Assembly: GCA_947460245.1 (NCBI GenBank)
Contig: CANHGL010000006.1
Coordinates: 1 to 64,000 of the forward strand
From: Sphingobacteriales bacterium
GTDB lineage: Bacteria; Bacteroidota; Bacteroidia; Chitinophagales; JADIYW01
DNA length: 64,000 nt
Reading direction: 5' to 3'
A model generated the notes under the pieces. That model was not told where the DNA came from. It did no database searches and saw only the letters and a program-made list of their open reading frames with translations. The position numbers were made by a program, and so were the translations under genes. This document shows positions 37,636-47,441 of this stretch, one piece after another (the first letter of the stretch is position 1; each line of letters opens with the position of its first letter).

Positions 37636-38383
37636 GGGTATGATTTTTTTCAATAAATAGATCTACAAAAGTAAATTCATCTTTGACCTTTGTGTAGCGA
37701 TCAATATCATTGATAGTGAATATAGTAGCTTGTCCGTTTTCAGTTTTAAATACAGAAAAATTATTTTGCCAAAGCAGATTAAAGAATGATGTATAGTCTA
37801 CTTTTGCATTTTGCATACCTAGTGGATAGAACTCTGTGATAATTTTAAGATTTGGGTTTTTATCAAAGATGGCCTGCATGCCCTTAAAAGCAAAATATTC
37901 AAAACCTTGAATGTCTATTTTAATAAAATCTACTTTTTGGTTGGGTATAATATCATCTATTGCAATCCCATCGATAGCTGTTTTGGAAGTGTAATGTTCA
38001 GTGGGATATGTCTTGTGATCTACATTAAGTAGATCTGAATGATAAAGTGTGATTGTTCCGGTATGTTCGCTTGCTGCTTTATTATGGAATACTACATTGG
38101 TTAAATGAGCAGCATTAGACAGTAGATGTTTGTAATTGGTTTTGTCGGGTTCAAAAGCATATACCCTTCCTGTGTTTCCTACTAAATCGGATAATATTTT
38201 TGTATAGAAGCCAATATTTGCTCCGATATCTAATACAATATCTCCTTTTTTAATATGCTTTTCCATCAAGGCAATATCTATCTTATCTTGTCTGCGTTTA
38301 AAAAACGGATAGATGATATTATAGATAGGAAACGCATTTTTATACAAGAAATCCCCCAATTTTATAGAAAATGAAGATGGCAT
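37628..38383 (-). CDS. FkbM family methyltransferase
   Basis: A 251-aa protein with the FkbM pattern: IKKGDIVLDIGANIGFYTKILSDLVGNTGRVYAFEPDKTNYKHLLSNA (SAM motif I and the EPD/E motif), VVFHNKAASEHTGTITLYHS and VDFIKIDIQGFEYFAFKGM. FkbM enzymes O-methylate diverse substrates, often sugars. It is 39 bp after the oxygenase and overlaps the next gene's start, so it belongs to this operon. Confidence 0.92.
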   Translation of the reverse strand: MPSSFSIKLGDFLYKNAFPIYNIIYPFFKRRQDKIDIALMEKHIKKGDIVLDIGANIGFYTKILSDLVGNTGRVYAFEPDKTNYKHLLSNAAHLTNVVFHNKAASEHTGTITLYHSDLLNVDHKTYPTEHYTSKTAIDGIAIDDIIPNQKVDFIKIDIQGFEYFAFKGMQAIFDKNPNLKIITEFYPLGMQNAKVDYTSFFNLLWQNNFSVFKTENGQATIFTINDIDRYTKVKDEFTFVDLFIEKNHTHE

Positions 38384-38422
38384 AGTTTTGTTTTTATGGC
38401 ATAGCGGATAAAAAAGAAGACC

Positions 38423-39373
38423 TTATTTCTTTAGTCCAATCTGCCTTAAGCGTTCATCCAGATATTCACCTGCCGTAATCGGTTCGTAAGCAATAGGATG
38501 TTCAGCAGTTATACAACTTTCCAGACAGTCTAGTTTAACCTCACTTCGAGGATGTAAGAAGAAAGGAATAGAATAGCGGTGCGTGTGCCATCTTTCTTTC
38601 GGTGGATTTATAACTCGATGTGTAGTTGATTTTAGTTTATTATTACACAAGCGCTGCAACATATCTCCTACGTTTACCATTATTTGATGCGGTTCTGCTT
38701 TGGCATCGTGCCAGTTTCCTTCCACATCCTGAACTTGTAAGCCGTCTGCACTAGCTCCTACCAGTAAGGTAATTAAGTTGATATCCTCATGTGCCTCTGC
38801 GCGGATGGCTGACTTTGGTTCTTGTGAGATAGGAGGATAATGAATAGCGCGCAATATGCTATTTCCATTATGGATTTTAGAATCAAAATAGTTGATTTCA
38901 AGTCCAAGATACTCTGCAACGGCACGCAAGAGATGCCTTCCGGACGTTTCAAAACTTTTATATAATTGTCTGCCTGTTTCATTGAATTCCGTAAGTTCTG
39001 CAACTTCTATATTGTCTGGGTAGTCGTCTGCCGGCATTATTTCTCCGTCTTCAATATACTGGCCTACCTGCCAGAATTCCTTAAGGTCTGCAACCTCGCT
39101 TTGTTTCGCCTTCTCTCTTCCAAAGGAAGTATATCCCCGCTGTCCGGCATATTCTACTTTTTCGTATCCTAGTTTTGCTTCCAGCGGTAGGGCATAGAAC
39201 TGCTCTACAAGGCTATAATATTTATTAATAACATCTTGAGAAATGCCGTGATTATCGATGGCAGCAAATCCAATCTCTGAATAGGCTTTACCAAATCCCT
39301 GAATAAATTTTTGCCTTCTTGCCTCATCATCTGATAAGTAATCAGCCAGGTCAAGTACAGGAATATAACTCAT
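38423..39373 (-). CDS. Isopenicillin N synthase-like 2OG/Fe(II) oxygenase
   Basis: A 316-aa non-haem iron oxygenase. An N-terminal DIOX_N part (IPVLDLADYL...GFAAIDNHGISQDVINKYYSLVEQFYALP) precedes the double-stranded beta-helix core with iron ligands HxD (AHEDINLITLLV) and distal His (STTHRVINPP), plus RYSIPFFLHP carrying the Arg-x-Ser co-substrate motif. The substrate is unknown and beta-lactam synthesis is not implied. A possible -7 box TATCTTTA (39390-39397, minus strand) lies 16 bp before the ATG. It is the first gene of the minus-strand operon. Confidence 0.9.
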   Translation of the reverse strand: MSYIPVLDLADYLSDDEARRQKFIQGFGKAYSEIGFAAIDNHGISQDVINKYYSLVEQFYALPLEAKLGYEKVEYAGQRGYTSFGREKAKQSEVADLKEFWQVGQYIEDGEIMPADDYPDNIEVAELTEFNETGRQLYKSFETSGRHLLRAVAEYLGLEINYFDSKIHNGNSILRAIHYPPISQEPKSAIRAEAHEDINLITLLVGASADGLQVQDVEGNWHDAKAEPHQIMVNVGDMLQRLCNNKLKSTTHRVINPPKERWHTHRYSIPFFLHPRSEVKLDCLESCITAEHPIAYEPITAGEYLDERLRQIGLKK

Positions 39374-39475
39374 ATAGGTAATTTTACAGTAAAGATAAGG
39401 ATTTGTCTAAACTATGTTATCTAAAGCGATGCACATTTATTGAAAACCTTAAACTTATAAAAATATAGAAAAATG

Positions 39476-39483
39476 TATTTTTG
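39476..39483 (+). promoter_or_regulatory. -7 promoter box for asnS
   Basis: TATTTTTG matches TAnnTTTG exactly, 22 bp before the asnS ATG. Confidence 0.5.
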
Positions 39484-39485
39484 AG

Positions 39486-39509
39486 ATGGAATATCAGACA
39501 CATATATGA
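39486..39509 (+). other. Seven-codon mini-ORF overlapping the asnS start
   Basis: ATG-GAA-TAT-CAG-ACA-CAT-ATA-TGA begins two bases after the -7 box and its stop overlaps the asnS start as ATGA. It contains no Asn codon, so it is not a classic asparagine attenuator. It may be fortuitous. Confidence 0.25.
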
Positions 39510-40933
39510 GCAAACAGTACATTAAACAGATCTTAGCAGATGCAGCTATCGATACAGCAGTGGTGGTTAGGGGTTGGGTGCGCACCAAACGTCAGAGTAA
39601 GAATGTAACGTTTATTAATTTGAATGACGGCACTACAATCAATAATATTCAGGCGGTAGTTGAAGCAGATACGATAACGGAAGAGGTGCTGGCAAAAATT
39701 AATACGGGCGCTTGCTTAGAGATTTATGGTAAATTAATTGCTTCACAAGGCGGTAATCAGAAGGTAGAAGTGCAAGTAGAAAATATTAAGATATTAGGTG
39801 AGGCAGATCCTGATACATATCCTATACAACCCAAGAAGCATTCTTTCGAATTTCTGAGAGAGAAGGCGCATCTTCGTCCTCGGACAAATACATTTGGTGC
39901 AATATTCCGTATTAGACATGCCCTGTCTTTCGCAATACATAATTATTTTAATGATCATGGTTTTTTCTACCTACATACGCCTATCATTACGGGCTCTGAT
40001 GCAGAAGGAGCAGGAGAAATGTTTAGGGTTACGACATTAGATTTGAAGAATCCGCCCAAGACAGAAGAGGGTAATATTGATTACAGGGAAGACTTCTTTG
40101 GAAAAGAAACTAACTTAACGGTATCCGGTCAGCTAGAAGGTGAATTGGGGGCATTGGCATTATCTAAGGTATATACCTTTGGGCCCACTTTCAGGGCAGA
40201 GAACTCCAATACTTCAAGGCATCTTGCAGAGTTCTGGATGATAGAACCTGAGGTGGCATTTAATGATTTAACTGACAATATGGATCTTGCAGAAGATTTT
40301 CTGCAATACCTTGTGCGGTATGCCTTGCAACATTGTGAAGATGATCTTGCATTCCTGGATGCCCGTTTTGCCGAAGAGGAAAAACAGAAACCGCAACAGG
40401 AGCGAAGTGAGCTTGGATTACTGGGCAAGCTGAAATTTGTAACAGAAAATAGTTTTGAAAGACTTACCTATACAGAGGCTGTATCCATATTGAAAAATGC
40501 AAAAAAGAAATTCCAGTTCCCTGTAGATTGGGGTACTGATCTGCAAAGTGAACATGAGCGCTATCTAGTAGAGAAGCATTTTAAGAAACCCGTTATACTA
40601 ACACACTACCCAAAAGATATTAAGGCATTCTACATGAAGATGGATGAGGATGGCAAAACAGTAAAAGCTATGGATGTTTTGTTTCCGGGAATTGGAGAAA
40701 TCATTGGCGGGTCGCAGCGAGAAGATGACTATCAGAAGTTGAAAGATAGGGCAGCCCAGGTCGGTATTGAGGAAGAAAGTATATGGTGGTATTTGGAAAC
40801 CCGTAAGTTTGGTTCATGCCCACATGCTGGCTTCGGACTGGGCTTTGAACGGCTGGTACTTTTTGTTACAGGGATGGGTAATATCCGCGACGTAATTCCT
40901 TTTCCTCGAACACCCAAAAATGCGGATTTCTAA
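39506..40933 (+). CDS. asnS: Asparaginyl-tRNA synthetase
   Basis: A 475-aa class IIb synthetase. N-terminal OB-fold anticodon-binding domain ([34 protein letters not shown]), class II motif 2 ([24 protein letters not shown]) and motif 3 ([29 protein letters not shown]) are all present. The [10 protein letters not shown] ending suits AsnRS rather than AspRS. Its presence suggests direct Asn-tRNA charging. Confidence 0.97.
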   Translation: MSKQYIKQILADAAIDTAVVVRGWVRTKRQSKNVTFINLNDGTTINNIQAVVEADTITEEVLAKINTGACLEIYGKLIASQGGNQKVEVQVENIKILGEADPDTYPIQPKKHSFEFLREKAHLRPRTNTFGAIFRIRHALSFAIHNYFNDHGFFYLHTPIITGSDAEGAGEMFRVTTLDLKNPPKTEEGNIDYREDFFGKETNLTVSGQLEGELGALALSKVYTFGPTFRAENSNTSRHLAEFWMIEPEVAFNDLTDNMDLAEDFLQYLVRYALQHCEDDLAFLDARFAEEEKQKPQQERSELGLLGKLKFVTENSFERLTYTEAVSILKNAKKKFQFPVDWGTDLQSEHERYLVEKHFKKPVILTHYPKDIKAFYMKMDEDGKTVKAMDVLFPGIGEIIGGSQREDDYQKLKDRAAQVGIEEESIWWYLETRKFGSCPHAGFGLGFERLVLFVTGMGNIRDVIPFPRTPKNADF

Positions 40934-40973
40934 TAAATGATAATCACGAAGTGCTTTATTGCAAAGCTATTCT

Positions 40974-40981
40974 TAATTTTA
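40974..40981 (+). promoter_or_regulatory. -7-like box for rpoN, leaderless geometry
   Basis: TAATTTTA (one base off TAnnTTTG) ends four bases (GTAA) before the rpoN ATG at 40986. Confidence 0.4.
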
Positions 40982-40985
40982 GTAA

Positions 40986-42452
40986 ATGCTTAACCAACGC
41001 CTGTCACAGAAATTACTTCAGAAGCTATCGCCTCAGCAGATACAGCTTATGAAATTACTACAGGTGCCCACGGCTAACCTGGAACAGCGCATAAAGGAAG
41101 AATTAGAGATTAACCCGGCATTGGAAGAGAGCGCTTTGGAGTTTGCTTCAGAGAAAGAAGATCTTACGGAGCCTGAACAAATTAGAGATGAGGAAGAGGA
41201 TGGGTTTAATGAAGATGAAAACCATATAGATACTCTTGATGTGGATGATTATACGAAAGGAGAATACGAGTATAATGATGGAGATGACTTTAGAGGCAAC
41301 GAAGAGAAAAAACAACTGCCTTATGCAGTTGGAAAAACATTTCACGATTTTCTTGACGAGCAATTACATTTATTAGATCTGGACGAACAGGAATGGCAAA
41401 TTGCAGATCAGCTGATTGGTAGTATTGATGATGATGGTTATCTGCGCCGGGAACTACCGGCTATTGCAGATGATCTCGCTTTTCAGAAGAATATTGTTAC
41501 TACCGAAGCAGAGGTCTTGGAGGTGCTTAGAATCATTCAGCGTTTTGATCCCTCGGGAGTGGGAGCAAGGAATTTACAAGAATGCCTTCAAATTCAGTTA
41601 GAGCGTAAGGAGCAGAATAAAAACGTTAAGCTTGCACTGAAGATTATTACAAATCATTTCGAGGCATTTACTAAGAAACATTATGATAAGTTAGCACGGT
41701 CTCTGAGCGTAGATGAGCCAACACTGAAAGCTGCTGTCGATGTTATCTTACACCTAAATCCAAAGCCGGGGGGTGATACAGGTACTTCTTCTGTGAACCA
41801 CCAAACAATAATTCCGGATTTTACAATAGAGAATAATAATGGTGAATTAGAAGTCTTACTGAATGGGAAGAATGCCCCTGATTTAAGAATCAGTGATTCG
41901 TTTAAGGAAATGCTTACTTCCTACTCCAAGGGCAATGTAAAGGACAAGAAACAGAAAGAGGCAGTAGTATTTATTAAACAGAAAATAGACTCAGCAAAGT
42001 GGTTTATTGATGCCATAAAGCAACGTCAGCACACGCTATTTGTAACGATGCAGGCAATATTGAGTTTTCAAAAAGAATACTTTCTATCAGGTGATGAAAT
42101 GAAATTACGACCAATGATATTGAAAGATATAGCTGAAATTACAGGATTGGATATTTCTACAGTTTCGCGAGTAGCTAACAGTAAATATTGCCAAACCGAG
42201 TTTGGTATTTTTTCACTAAAACATTTTTTTTCTGAAGGATTACAAATGGAAGGAGGAGAGGAAGTGTCGACCCGCGAAGTTAAGATGATCCTGGAAGAGT
42301 TTATTAATGCGGAAGATAAATCCAAACCATTAGGAGATGAGGTTTTAATGGAGATGCTTAAACAGAAAGGGTATAATATTGCAAGACGTACGGTTGCAAA
42401 ATACAGAGAGACATTAAATATTCCTGTGGCACGACTAAGAAAAGAATTATAA
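40986..42452 (+). CDS. rpoN: RNA polymerase sigma-54 factor
   Basis: A 488-aa sigma-54. Region I is Gln/Leu-rich (LNQRLSQKLLQKLSPQQIQLMKLLQVPTANLEQRIKEELEINPALEE); an acidic linker (about residues 60-100) is followed by the core-binding domain, a helix-turn-helix (LKDIAEITGLDISTVSRVANSKYCQTEFGIFSLKHFFSEG) and the RpoN box ARRTVAKYRE near the C-terminus, which reads the -24 element. It needs AAA+ activators; none is in this window. The next gene follows after 7 bp. Confidence 0.97.
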   Translation: MLNQRLSQKLLQKLSPQQIQLMKLLQVPTANLEQRIKEELEINPALEESALEFASEKEDLTEPEQIRDEEEDGFNEDENHIDTLDVDDYTKGEYEYNDGDDFRGNEEKKQLPYAVGKTFHDFLDEQLHLLDLDEQEWQIADQLIGSIDDDGYLRRELPAIADDLAFQKNIVTTEAEVLEVLRIIQRFDPSGVGARNLQECLQIQLERKEQNKNVKLALKIITNHFEAFTKKHYDKLARSLSVDEPTLKAAVDVILHLNPKPGGDTGTSSVNHQTIIPDFTIENNNGELEVLLNGKNAPDLRISDSFKEMLTSYSKGNVKDKKQKEAVVFIKQKIDSAKWFIDAIKQRQHTLFVTMQAILSFQKEYFLSGDEMKLRPMILKDIAEITGLDISTVSRVANSKYCQTEFGIFSLKHFFSEGLQMEGGEEVSTREVKMILEEFINAEDKSKPLGDEVLMEMLKQKGYNIARRTVAKYRETLNIPVARLRKEL

Positions 42453-42459
42453 TACTGAC

Positions 42460-43062
42460 ATGAAAATTTTTTCCAAGATATTATCTTATTGTTTTCATCC
42501 GCTTACCATACCTACGTGGATGGTCTTGCTGTTATTATATTCTAATCCATTTCTGTTCGCAGGTATGCCATCAGGGCTTGCTATTGCTATTGTTTGGGTG
42601 AACACATTTATGTTCCCCGCAATATCTATCCTTATGATGCGTAAGCTAGGTTTGGTAGACAGCATAGAAGTGCCTGATCATAAGCAGCGCATAATACCTT
42701 TAGTCGCAACTATTATATTTTATGTATGGGCATACCTTGCACTAAGAAAGACAAACTTCCCCTACTTGATGGGTGTCTTCATGATGGGAACTTTAGTCTC
42801 TATTTTTATTTCTTTCTTCATCAATGTTTTTTATAAACTTAGCCTTCATATGGTAGGTATGGGCGGGGCATTGACGGCGGTATTATTTATAATTTTATTT
42901 TCCCAGACCGATATCAGTTATATTTTCCTTGCCTTGGTGGTGCTTACAGGCGCTGTTGCCTCAGCAAGATTATATTTGGATGCACATACCTTACAGGAGG
43001 TCTATGCGGGATTTATGGTTGGAATGTTTGGGCAGGTATTGGGCTTGTTTCTCTATCAATAG
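42460..43062 (+). CDS. PAP2-like integral membrane protein
   Basis: A 200-aa protein with about 5-6 TM helices. Motif traces of the type 2 phosphatidic acid phosphatase superfamily are VPDHKQRIIP (C1-like), KLSLHMVGMGG (C2-like, SxH) and SARLYLDAHTLQEVYAG (C3-like, with the usual Asp replaced by Glu). PAP2 enzymes dephosphorylate lipid phosphates such as undecaprenyl pyrophosphate. The divergence leaves activity open. It is 7 bp after rpoN and likely co-transcribed. Confidence 0.65.
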   Translation: MKIFSKILSYCFHPLTIPTWMVLLLLYSNPFLFAGMPSGLAIAIVWVNTFMFPAISILMMRKLGLVDSIEVPDHKQRIIPLVATIIFYVWAYLALRKTNFPYLMGVFMMGTLVSIFISFFINVFYKLSLHMVGMGGALTAVLFIILFSQTDISYIFLALVVLTGAVASARLYLDAHTLQEVYAGFMVGMFGQVLGLFLYQ

Positions 43063-43121
43063 AAAGGATATTCTTGCCATTTCAAGAATCATTATACAAA
43101 TAATTAGCAGATTTATTGCAG

Positions 43122-43129
43122 TACCTTTG
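43122..43129 (+). promoter_or_regulatory. -7 promoter box for the Omp85-like gene
   Basis: TACCTTTG is a perfect TAnnTTTG match 14 bp before the GTG start at 43144. Confidence 0.55.
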
Positions 43130-43143
43130 TTTTAACAGTTTAG

Positions 43144-44568
43144 GTGAGAAAGTACCTCCTACATATCTTAGTTTTAGCGAGCTCTTATGCATTAGCACAA
43201 GATTCCACAGGGTATATTAAAATCAGAAATCTTTTTATTGAAGGAAATAAAAAAACAAAAGTATTTGTTATCAGGAGAGAAATGACATTGCATGAGAATG
43301 ACTCCTTTCCCTCTAAAGATATGTTCTCTGTACTTCAGCAGAATAAACAAAACATCTTTAACCTCAATTTATTTAATGATGTAAGTGTAAATATTAAAAA
43401 TTGGGAGAATGATAGTTTAGATTTAATTACAACAGTACATGAACGATGGGTGATTGTGCCTGTACCTATTATAAAATTTGCAGACCGAAATGTTGCAGAG
43501 TGGTGGAGACAGTATCGACATGATTTTAAAAGGCTTCAGTATGGTGCTCAGTTAAACTGGGATAATTTTACCGGTAGAAATGATCGATTTTTGTTTGGAA
43601 TGAGTTTTGGTTTTGCACAAAGAATGGATATTGGGTATGTATTGCCACAATTCAATAAAGGTAAACAACAGATAGGATTCTCTGTTTTTTTGACATTATT
43701 ACGTACAAAGTATGTCGCCTATAATACCATCAATGATCAGTTGGCATTCCTCGACCTTAGTAAAAGCTGGCTGCTTAAAAAAATTGAGATTACGCCACAG
43801 ATATCTTACCGAAAAAGAATTTATAATACACATTTTATTAGTATTGGTTATGGTTATACCGCTATCAATGATTCAGTAGCAAAAGCTAATCCAGGGTATT
43901 TCTTAAATGGTGATCGTACTCAACAATACTTTAAAGTAGGGTATATATTTGAGTCAGATCACAGAGACTTTAGAACCTATGCGACCAGCGGTTGGCTCTT
44001 CTCCTTTAATTTCACCAACTATGGGCTGGGCTTCCTTAAAACGAGAATGTCTGCTACAGGAATAAAGTTTAATAAGTATTTTCAATGGAAGAAACATCCA
44101 ATATTTTCGATGGCAGGAATGTTTAAATGGCAGTTTTCTTGGCCATTTAATCAGCCTTATAACCTACAGTATACAAAGTCTTTGGGGTATGAAGAAAATG
44201 CAATCAGGGGGTATGAAGTAAATGTGTTGGACGGGCGCCATTTTTTATTGGCAAAGAACGAGTATCGTCTCCGGGTTTTCGATTTCCAAATTAAGAATAT
44301 GAAAAGGTTACAGGCCAAGAATTCAGCCATACTAAATTCTTCATTGGCTTATCTGCCATTGAAGCTTTACCTCACAGCATATTTTGATGCGGGGTATGTT
44401 TGGGATAATTACTTCATCGCCAATAATCAACTTAAGAATAAGTGGCAGTTTGGTTATGGTGTCGGTCTGAATCTGGTAACTGCTGGAGAAAAGGTCTTGC
44501 GTATTGAGTACAGCTTGAACAGATATCTGCAGAAAGGTTTATATTTACACTTCGAGCAGCCTTTGTAG
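43144..44568 (+). CDS. POTRA/Omp85-like outer-membrane barrel protein
   Basis: A 474-aa protein with a GTG start. Signal peptide (MRKYLLHILVLASSYALAQ), one POTRA domain (YIKIRNLFIEGNKKTKVFVIRREMTLHENDSFPSKD...NLFNDVSVNI) and a C-terminal barrel of the BamA/TamA/FhaC superfamily (RGYEVNVLDGRHFLLAKNEYRLRVFDF; GVGLNLVTAGEKVLRIEYSLNR). A single POTRA and short length set it apart from BamA itself. The role is perhaps assembly or secretion of surface proteins; the exact substrate is unknown. Confidence 0.85.
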   Translation: MRKYLLHILVLASSYALAQDSTGYIKIRNLFIEGNKKTKVFVIRREMTLHENDSFPSKDMFSVLQQNKQNIFNLNLFNDVSVNIKNWENDSLDLITTVHERWVIVPVPIIKFADRNVAEWWRQYRHDFKRLQYGAQLNWDNFTGRNDRFLFGMSFGFAQRMDIGYVLPQFNKGKQQIGFSVFLTLLRTKYVAYNTINDQLAFLDLSKSWLLKKIEITPQISYRKRIYNTHFISIGYGYTAINDSVAKANPGYFLNGDRTQQYFKVGYIFESDHRDFRTYATSGWLFSFNFTNYGLGFLKTRMSATGIKFNKYFQWKKHPIFSMAGMFKWQFSWPFNQPYNLQYTKSLGYEENAIRGYEVNVLDGRHFLLAKNEYRLRVFDFQIKNMKRLQAKNSAILNSSLAYLPLKLYLTAYFDAGYVWDNYFIANNQLKNKWQFGYGVGLNLVTAGEKVLRIEYSLNRYLQKGLYLHFEQPL

Positions 44569-44632
44569 AGATATTTTTTTGTCATAGCAGATACTAGGCA
44601 GACATAGACCATCATTAGAAAAAAGTATAGAT

Positions 44633-45511
44633 ATGACTATCGGAATATATAGCAGACTCTTTAAGGAGGAACAGCTTCCTTGTATCCTTGAGTTATTGAC
44701 TCAATTTGATAGAAAAAATATACAGGTCATGCTGTTTGAGGATTATTATAAATCCATAAAGAAATACCTGCCTAATCAAAAGATGCGCACTTTTAAGCAT
44801 GCAGAGGATGTTAAAAACTATCTTAGTTTATTGATTACATTGGGAGGAGATGGAACGCTTTTGGATACTTTGAAGCTGATAGGAGATAGTGAAATTCCCG
44901 TAGCAGGAATTAATATGGGTCGCTTGGGATTCCTGGCAGATATACATAAACAAGAGATAAAAGAGTTGACAGATGCTATAGATCAAGGTTCTTATACTAT
45001 AGAAGATAGAACCCTACTATCTGTAACATCTAATAAGCCTATTTTTGGAGATGTCAATTTCGGTTTGAATGATTTGACAATACACAAAACGGATTCTTCC
45101 TCTATGATTACGGTACATGTGTATCTAAATGGAGAATTCTTAAATTCATTTTGGGCGGATGGTCTTATTGTTGCAACCCCTACAGGATCTACGGCCTACT
45201 CTTTGAGCTGTGGCGGGCCTATTGTATTTCCATCTTCGGGGACTTTTGTTCTTACGCCGGTGGCACCACATAATCTCAACGCCAGACCTATCATCATAGC
45301 AGATGATACGGTGCTGTCTTTTGAAGTAGAATGCCGTTCCAATAACTTCCTCTGTTCCATTGATTCAAGATCTTTCAATGTTGACAATTCCTTTCAGTTG
45401 GCAGTGAGAAAGGCAAATTTTACTTTGAAATTATTGCGCCTTCCGGAGAGTTCTTACCTCAAGACATTAAGAGAAAAGTTATCCTGGGGTGAGGACACCA
45501 GAAATTCCTAA
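44633..45511 (+). CDS. nadK: NAD kinase
   Basis: A 292-aa enzyme that phosphorylates NAD to NADP. Key motifs are LITLGGDGTLLDTLKL (GGDG, ATP site), GINMGRLGFLADI, NDLTIHK (NE/D-type motif) and the glycine-rich WADGLIVATPTGSTAYSLSCGGPIV. It sits between the Omp85-like and the asnB-type gene, 22 bp from the latter. Confidence 0.96.
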   Translation: MTIGIYSRLFKEEQLPCILELLTQFDRKNIQVMLFEDYYKSIKKYLPNQKMRTFKHAEDVKNYLSLLITLGGDGTLLDTLKLIGDSEIPVAGINMGRLGFLADIHKQEIKELTDAIDQGSYTIEDRTLLSVTSNKPIFGDVNFGLNDLTIHKTDSSSMITVHVYLNGEFLNSFWADGLIVATPTGSTAYSLSCGGPIVFPSSGTFVLTPVAPHNLNARPIIIADDTVLSFEVECRSNNFLCSIDSRSFNVDNSFQLAVRKANFTLKLLRLPESSYLKTLREKLSWGEDTRNS

Positions 45512-45532
45512 TACGTAAACTAGTATTGATAT

Positions 45533-47428
45533 ATGTGCGGTATAGCAGGGGCTTATTCTTTTAAAAATAAAATTGTAGAAAAAGAATGGCTGCAGCAAGT
45601 TGCGCATGCTATGAACAGACGTGGCCCGGACAATCAAAACGCCGTTACTATTGGTAAATCATCACTTGTACACGCCCGGTTGTCTATTATTGATACTTCA
45701 GAAAGTGCAAACCATCCTATTTATGATGAAAGCGGACGGTATGCGATTATTTTGAATGGAGAGATATTTAATTATCTATCTATTCGAAAGGAGTTGGAGC
45801 AAAGGGGGGTTATGTTTAAGACCCATTCTGATACAGAGGTTTTATTATACGCATTTATACATTTTGGCAAAGACTGTCTGCAAAAACTTAATGGCTTCTT
45901 TGCTTTTGCTATTCACGATCAACAGAAAGATCAGCTCTTTATAGCCTGTGATCGTTTCGGCATAAAGCCACTCTATTACTACCAAGAGGATGATTTCTTA
46001 TTTTTTGCCTCTGAGCTAAAGGCCTTAATGAAATTTCCCGTACCCAGAGCAATAGACTGGAGTGCTGTAGCATTATATTTCCAGCTTAATTATATTCCTG
46101 GCAAGAATGCAATCTTTAAAAATGTGCGCAGGCTGGAGCCTGGTAGTTTCATGATAGTAGGTGATACACCTATGCAGCTACATAAATGGTATGAAATACC
46201 CTATCAATCTGTTACTGCGGAAAATAATTCATTGACCTATTCCGAACAAAAGAAGAAACTCGTGGAGTTGATGGATGATGCTGTTCGCTTACGCCTGATT
46301 GCAGATGTACCTGTTGGTGCATTTCTAAGCGGAGGGATTGATTCTTCTGTTGTTACCGCAATGGCTGCCCGCCATACTGAGCATCTCAATACTTTTTCTA
46401 TTGGGTTCAAAGACGATGCTTTCTTTGATGAGACTCCTTATGCTAACTTGGTGGCCAAACATTTTAAAACGAATCATACGGTTTTTAAATTAAGTAATGA
46501 TGATTTATTAGAAAGTTTGCAGGAGCTTCTGGAATATAGTGATGAGCCCTTCGCAGATTCCTCTGCATTGTTGGTGAATACACTCTCCAGGTTGACTAGG
46601 CAACATGTAACTGTAGCGCTTTCCGGAGATGGAGGAGACGAACTCTTCGCAGGCTATAACAAACATTACGGTGAGTTTCAAATGCGAAATAAGAATTGGA
46701 AGGCTAATTTAATTCATCGTCTTCAGCCGTTATGGGGGGTATTGCCCAAGTCCAGGAGTGGCAAGTTCAGTAACAGGATTCGCCAGTTAGAAAGGTTTAG
46801 TGCTGGAATGGATTTATCTCCTGCCGAACGATGGTGGCAGTGGTGTTGTATCAACAATCTTTCTTATGTAGATACATTATTAAATGGAAAGACAGCGGAT
46901 GTGATGGTAGATATTATTGCGGCAAGACAGCATTTTTCATCGGCGGTTCATTTTGATGGAACTTTAAATGATTGTCTGCTGGCAGATGTTGGTATGGTAT
47001 TGCCCTATGATATGTTGGTAAAGGTAGATAGGATGAGTATGCGCAATTCTCTGGAGGTGCGGGTGCCTTTTCTGGATTATCGCATTGTGGAATTTGCATT
47101 CTCACTTCCGGTATCGAGTAAAATTGATGGCCACCTAAAAAAGAAGATAGTTCAGGATGCGTTTAGAGACATATTACCTAAAGCGCTTTATAACAGGCCG
47201 AAGAAGGGTTTTGAAGTACCTTTGTTGCAATGGTTTAGGGGAGATTTAAGAGATAAGATAATGAAGGATTGGTTAGCAGATGAGTATATTATTGAGCAAG
47301 GAATCTTTAATTTGCAACACATTCAACAATTAAAAAAGCAATTATTCTCTAATGATCCGGGTGATGTGCAAGCACAGATTTGGGCATTGATTGTATTCCA
47401 GAATTTTTGGAGAAAATATATGGACTAG
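45533..47428 (+). CDS. asnB: Glutamine-hydrolysing asparagine synthase-type amidotransferase
   Basis: A 631-aa protein. N-terminal class II glutaminase begins with the catalytic Cys2 (MCGIAGAYSF) and shows RRGPDNQ, ARLSIID, LNGEIFNY. The synthetase domain has the ATP pyrophosphatase loop GAFLSGGIDSSVVTAMAA and SGDGGDELFAGYNKHY. It may make asparagine, but the next genes are a GT4 glycosyltransferase (13 bp away) and a WecA-like transferase, and related amidotransferases amidate sugar acids in surface polysaccharides, so the specific role is open. Confidence 0.9.
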   Translation: MCGIAGAYSFKNKIVEKEWLQQVAHAMNRRGPDNQNAVTIGKSSLVHARLSIIDTSESANHPIYDESGRYAIILNGEIFNYLSIRKELEQRGVMFKTHSDTEVLLYAFIHFGKDCLQKLNGFFAFAIHDQQKDQLFIACDRFGIKPLYYYQEDDFLFFASELKALMKFPVPRAIDWSAVALYFQLNYIPGKNAIFKNVRRLEPGSFMIVGDTPMQLHKWYEIPYQSVTAENNSLTYSEQKKKLVELMDDAVRLRLIADVPVGAFLSGGIDSSVVTAMAARHTEHLNTFSIGFKDDAFFDETPYANLVAKHFKTNHTVFKLSNDDLLESLQELLEYSDEPFADSSALLVNTLSRLTRQHVTVALSGDGGDELFAGYNKHYGEFQMRNKNWKANLIHRLQPLWGVLPKSRSGKFSNRIRQLERFSAGMDLSPAERWWQWCCINNLSYVDTLLNGKTADVMVDIIAARQHFSSAVHFDGTLNDCLLADVGMVLPYDMLVKVDRMSMRNSLEVRVPFLDYRIVEFAFSLPVSSKIDGHLKKKIVQDAFRDILPKALYNRPKKGFEVPLLQWFRGDLRDKIMKDWLADEYIIEQGIFNLQHIQQLKKQLFSNDPGDVQAQIWALIVFQNFWRKYMD

Positions 47429-47441
47429 TAAATATTAAGCA

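Noticed and set aside
38423-39373. Beta-lactam biosynthesis by an isopenicillin N synthase
   Set aside because: Only the broad 2OG/Fe(II) fold is shown; no peptide synthetase or other pathway genes are present.
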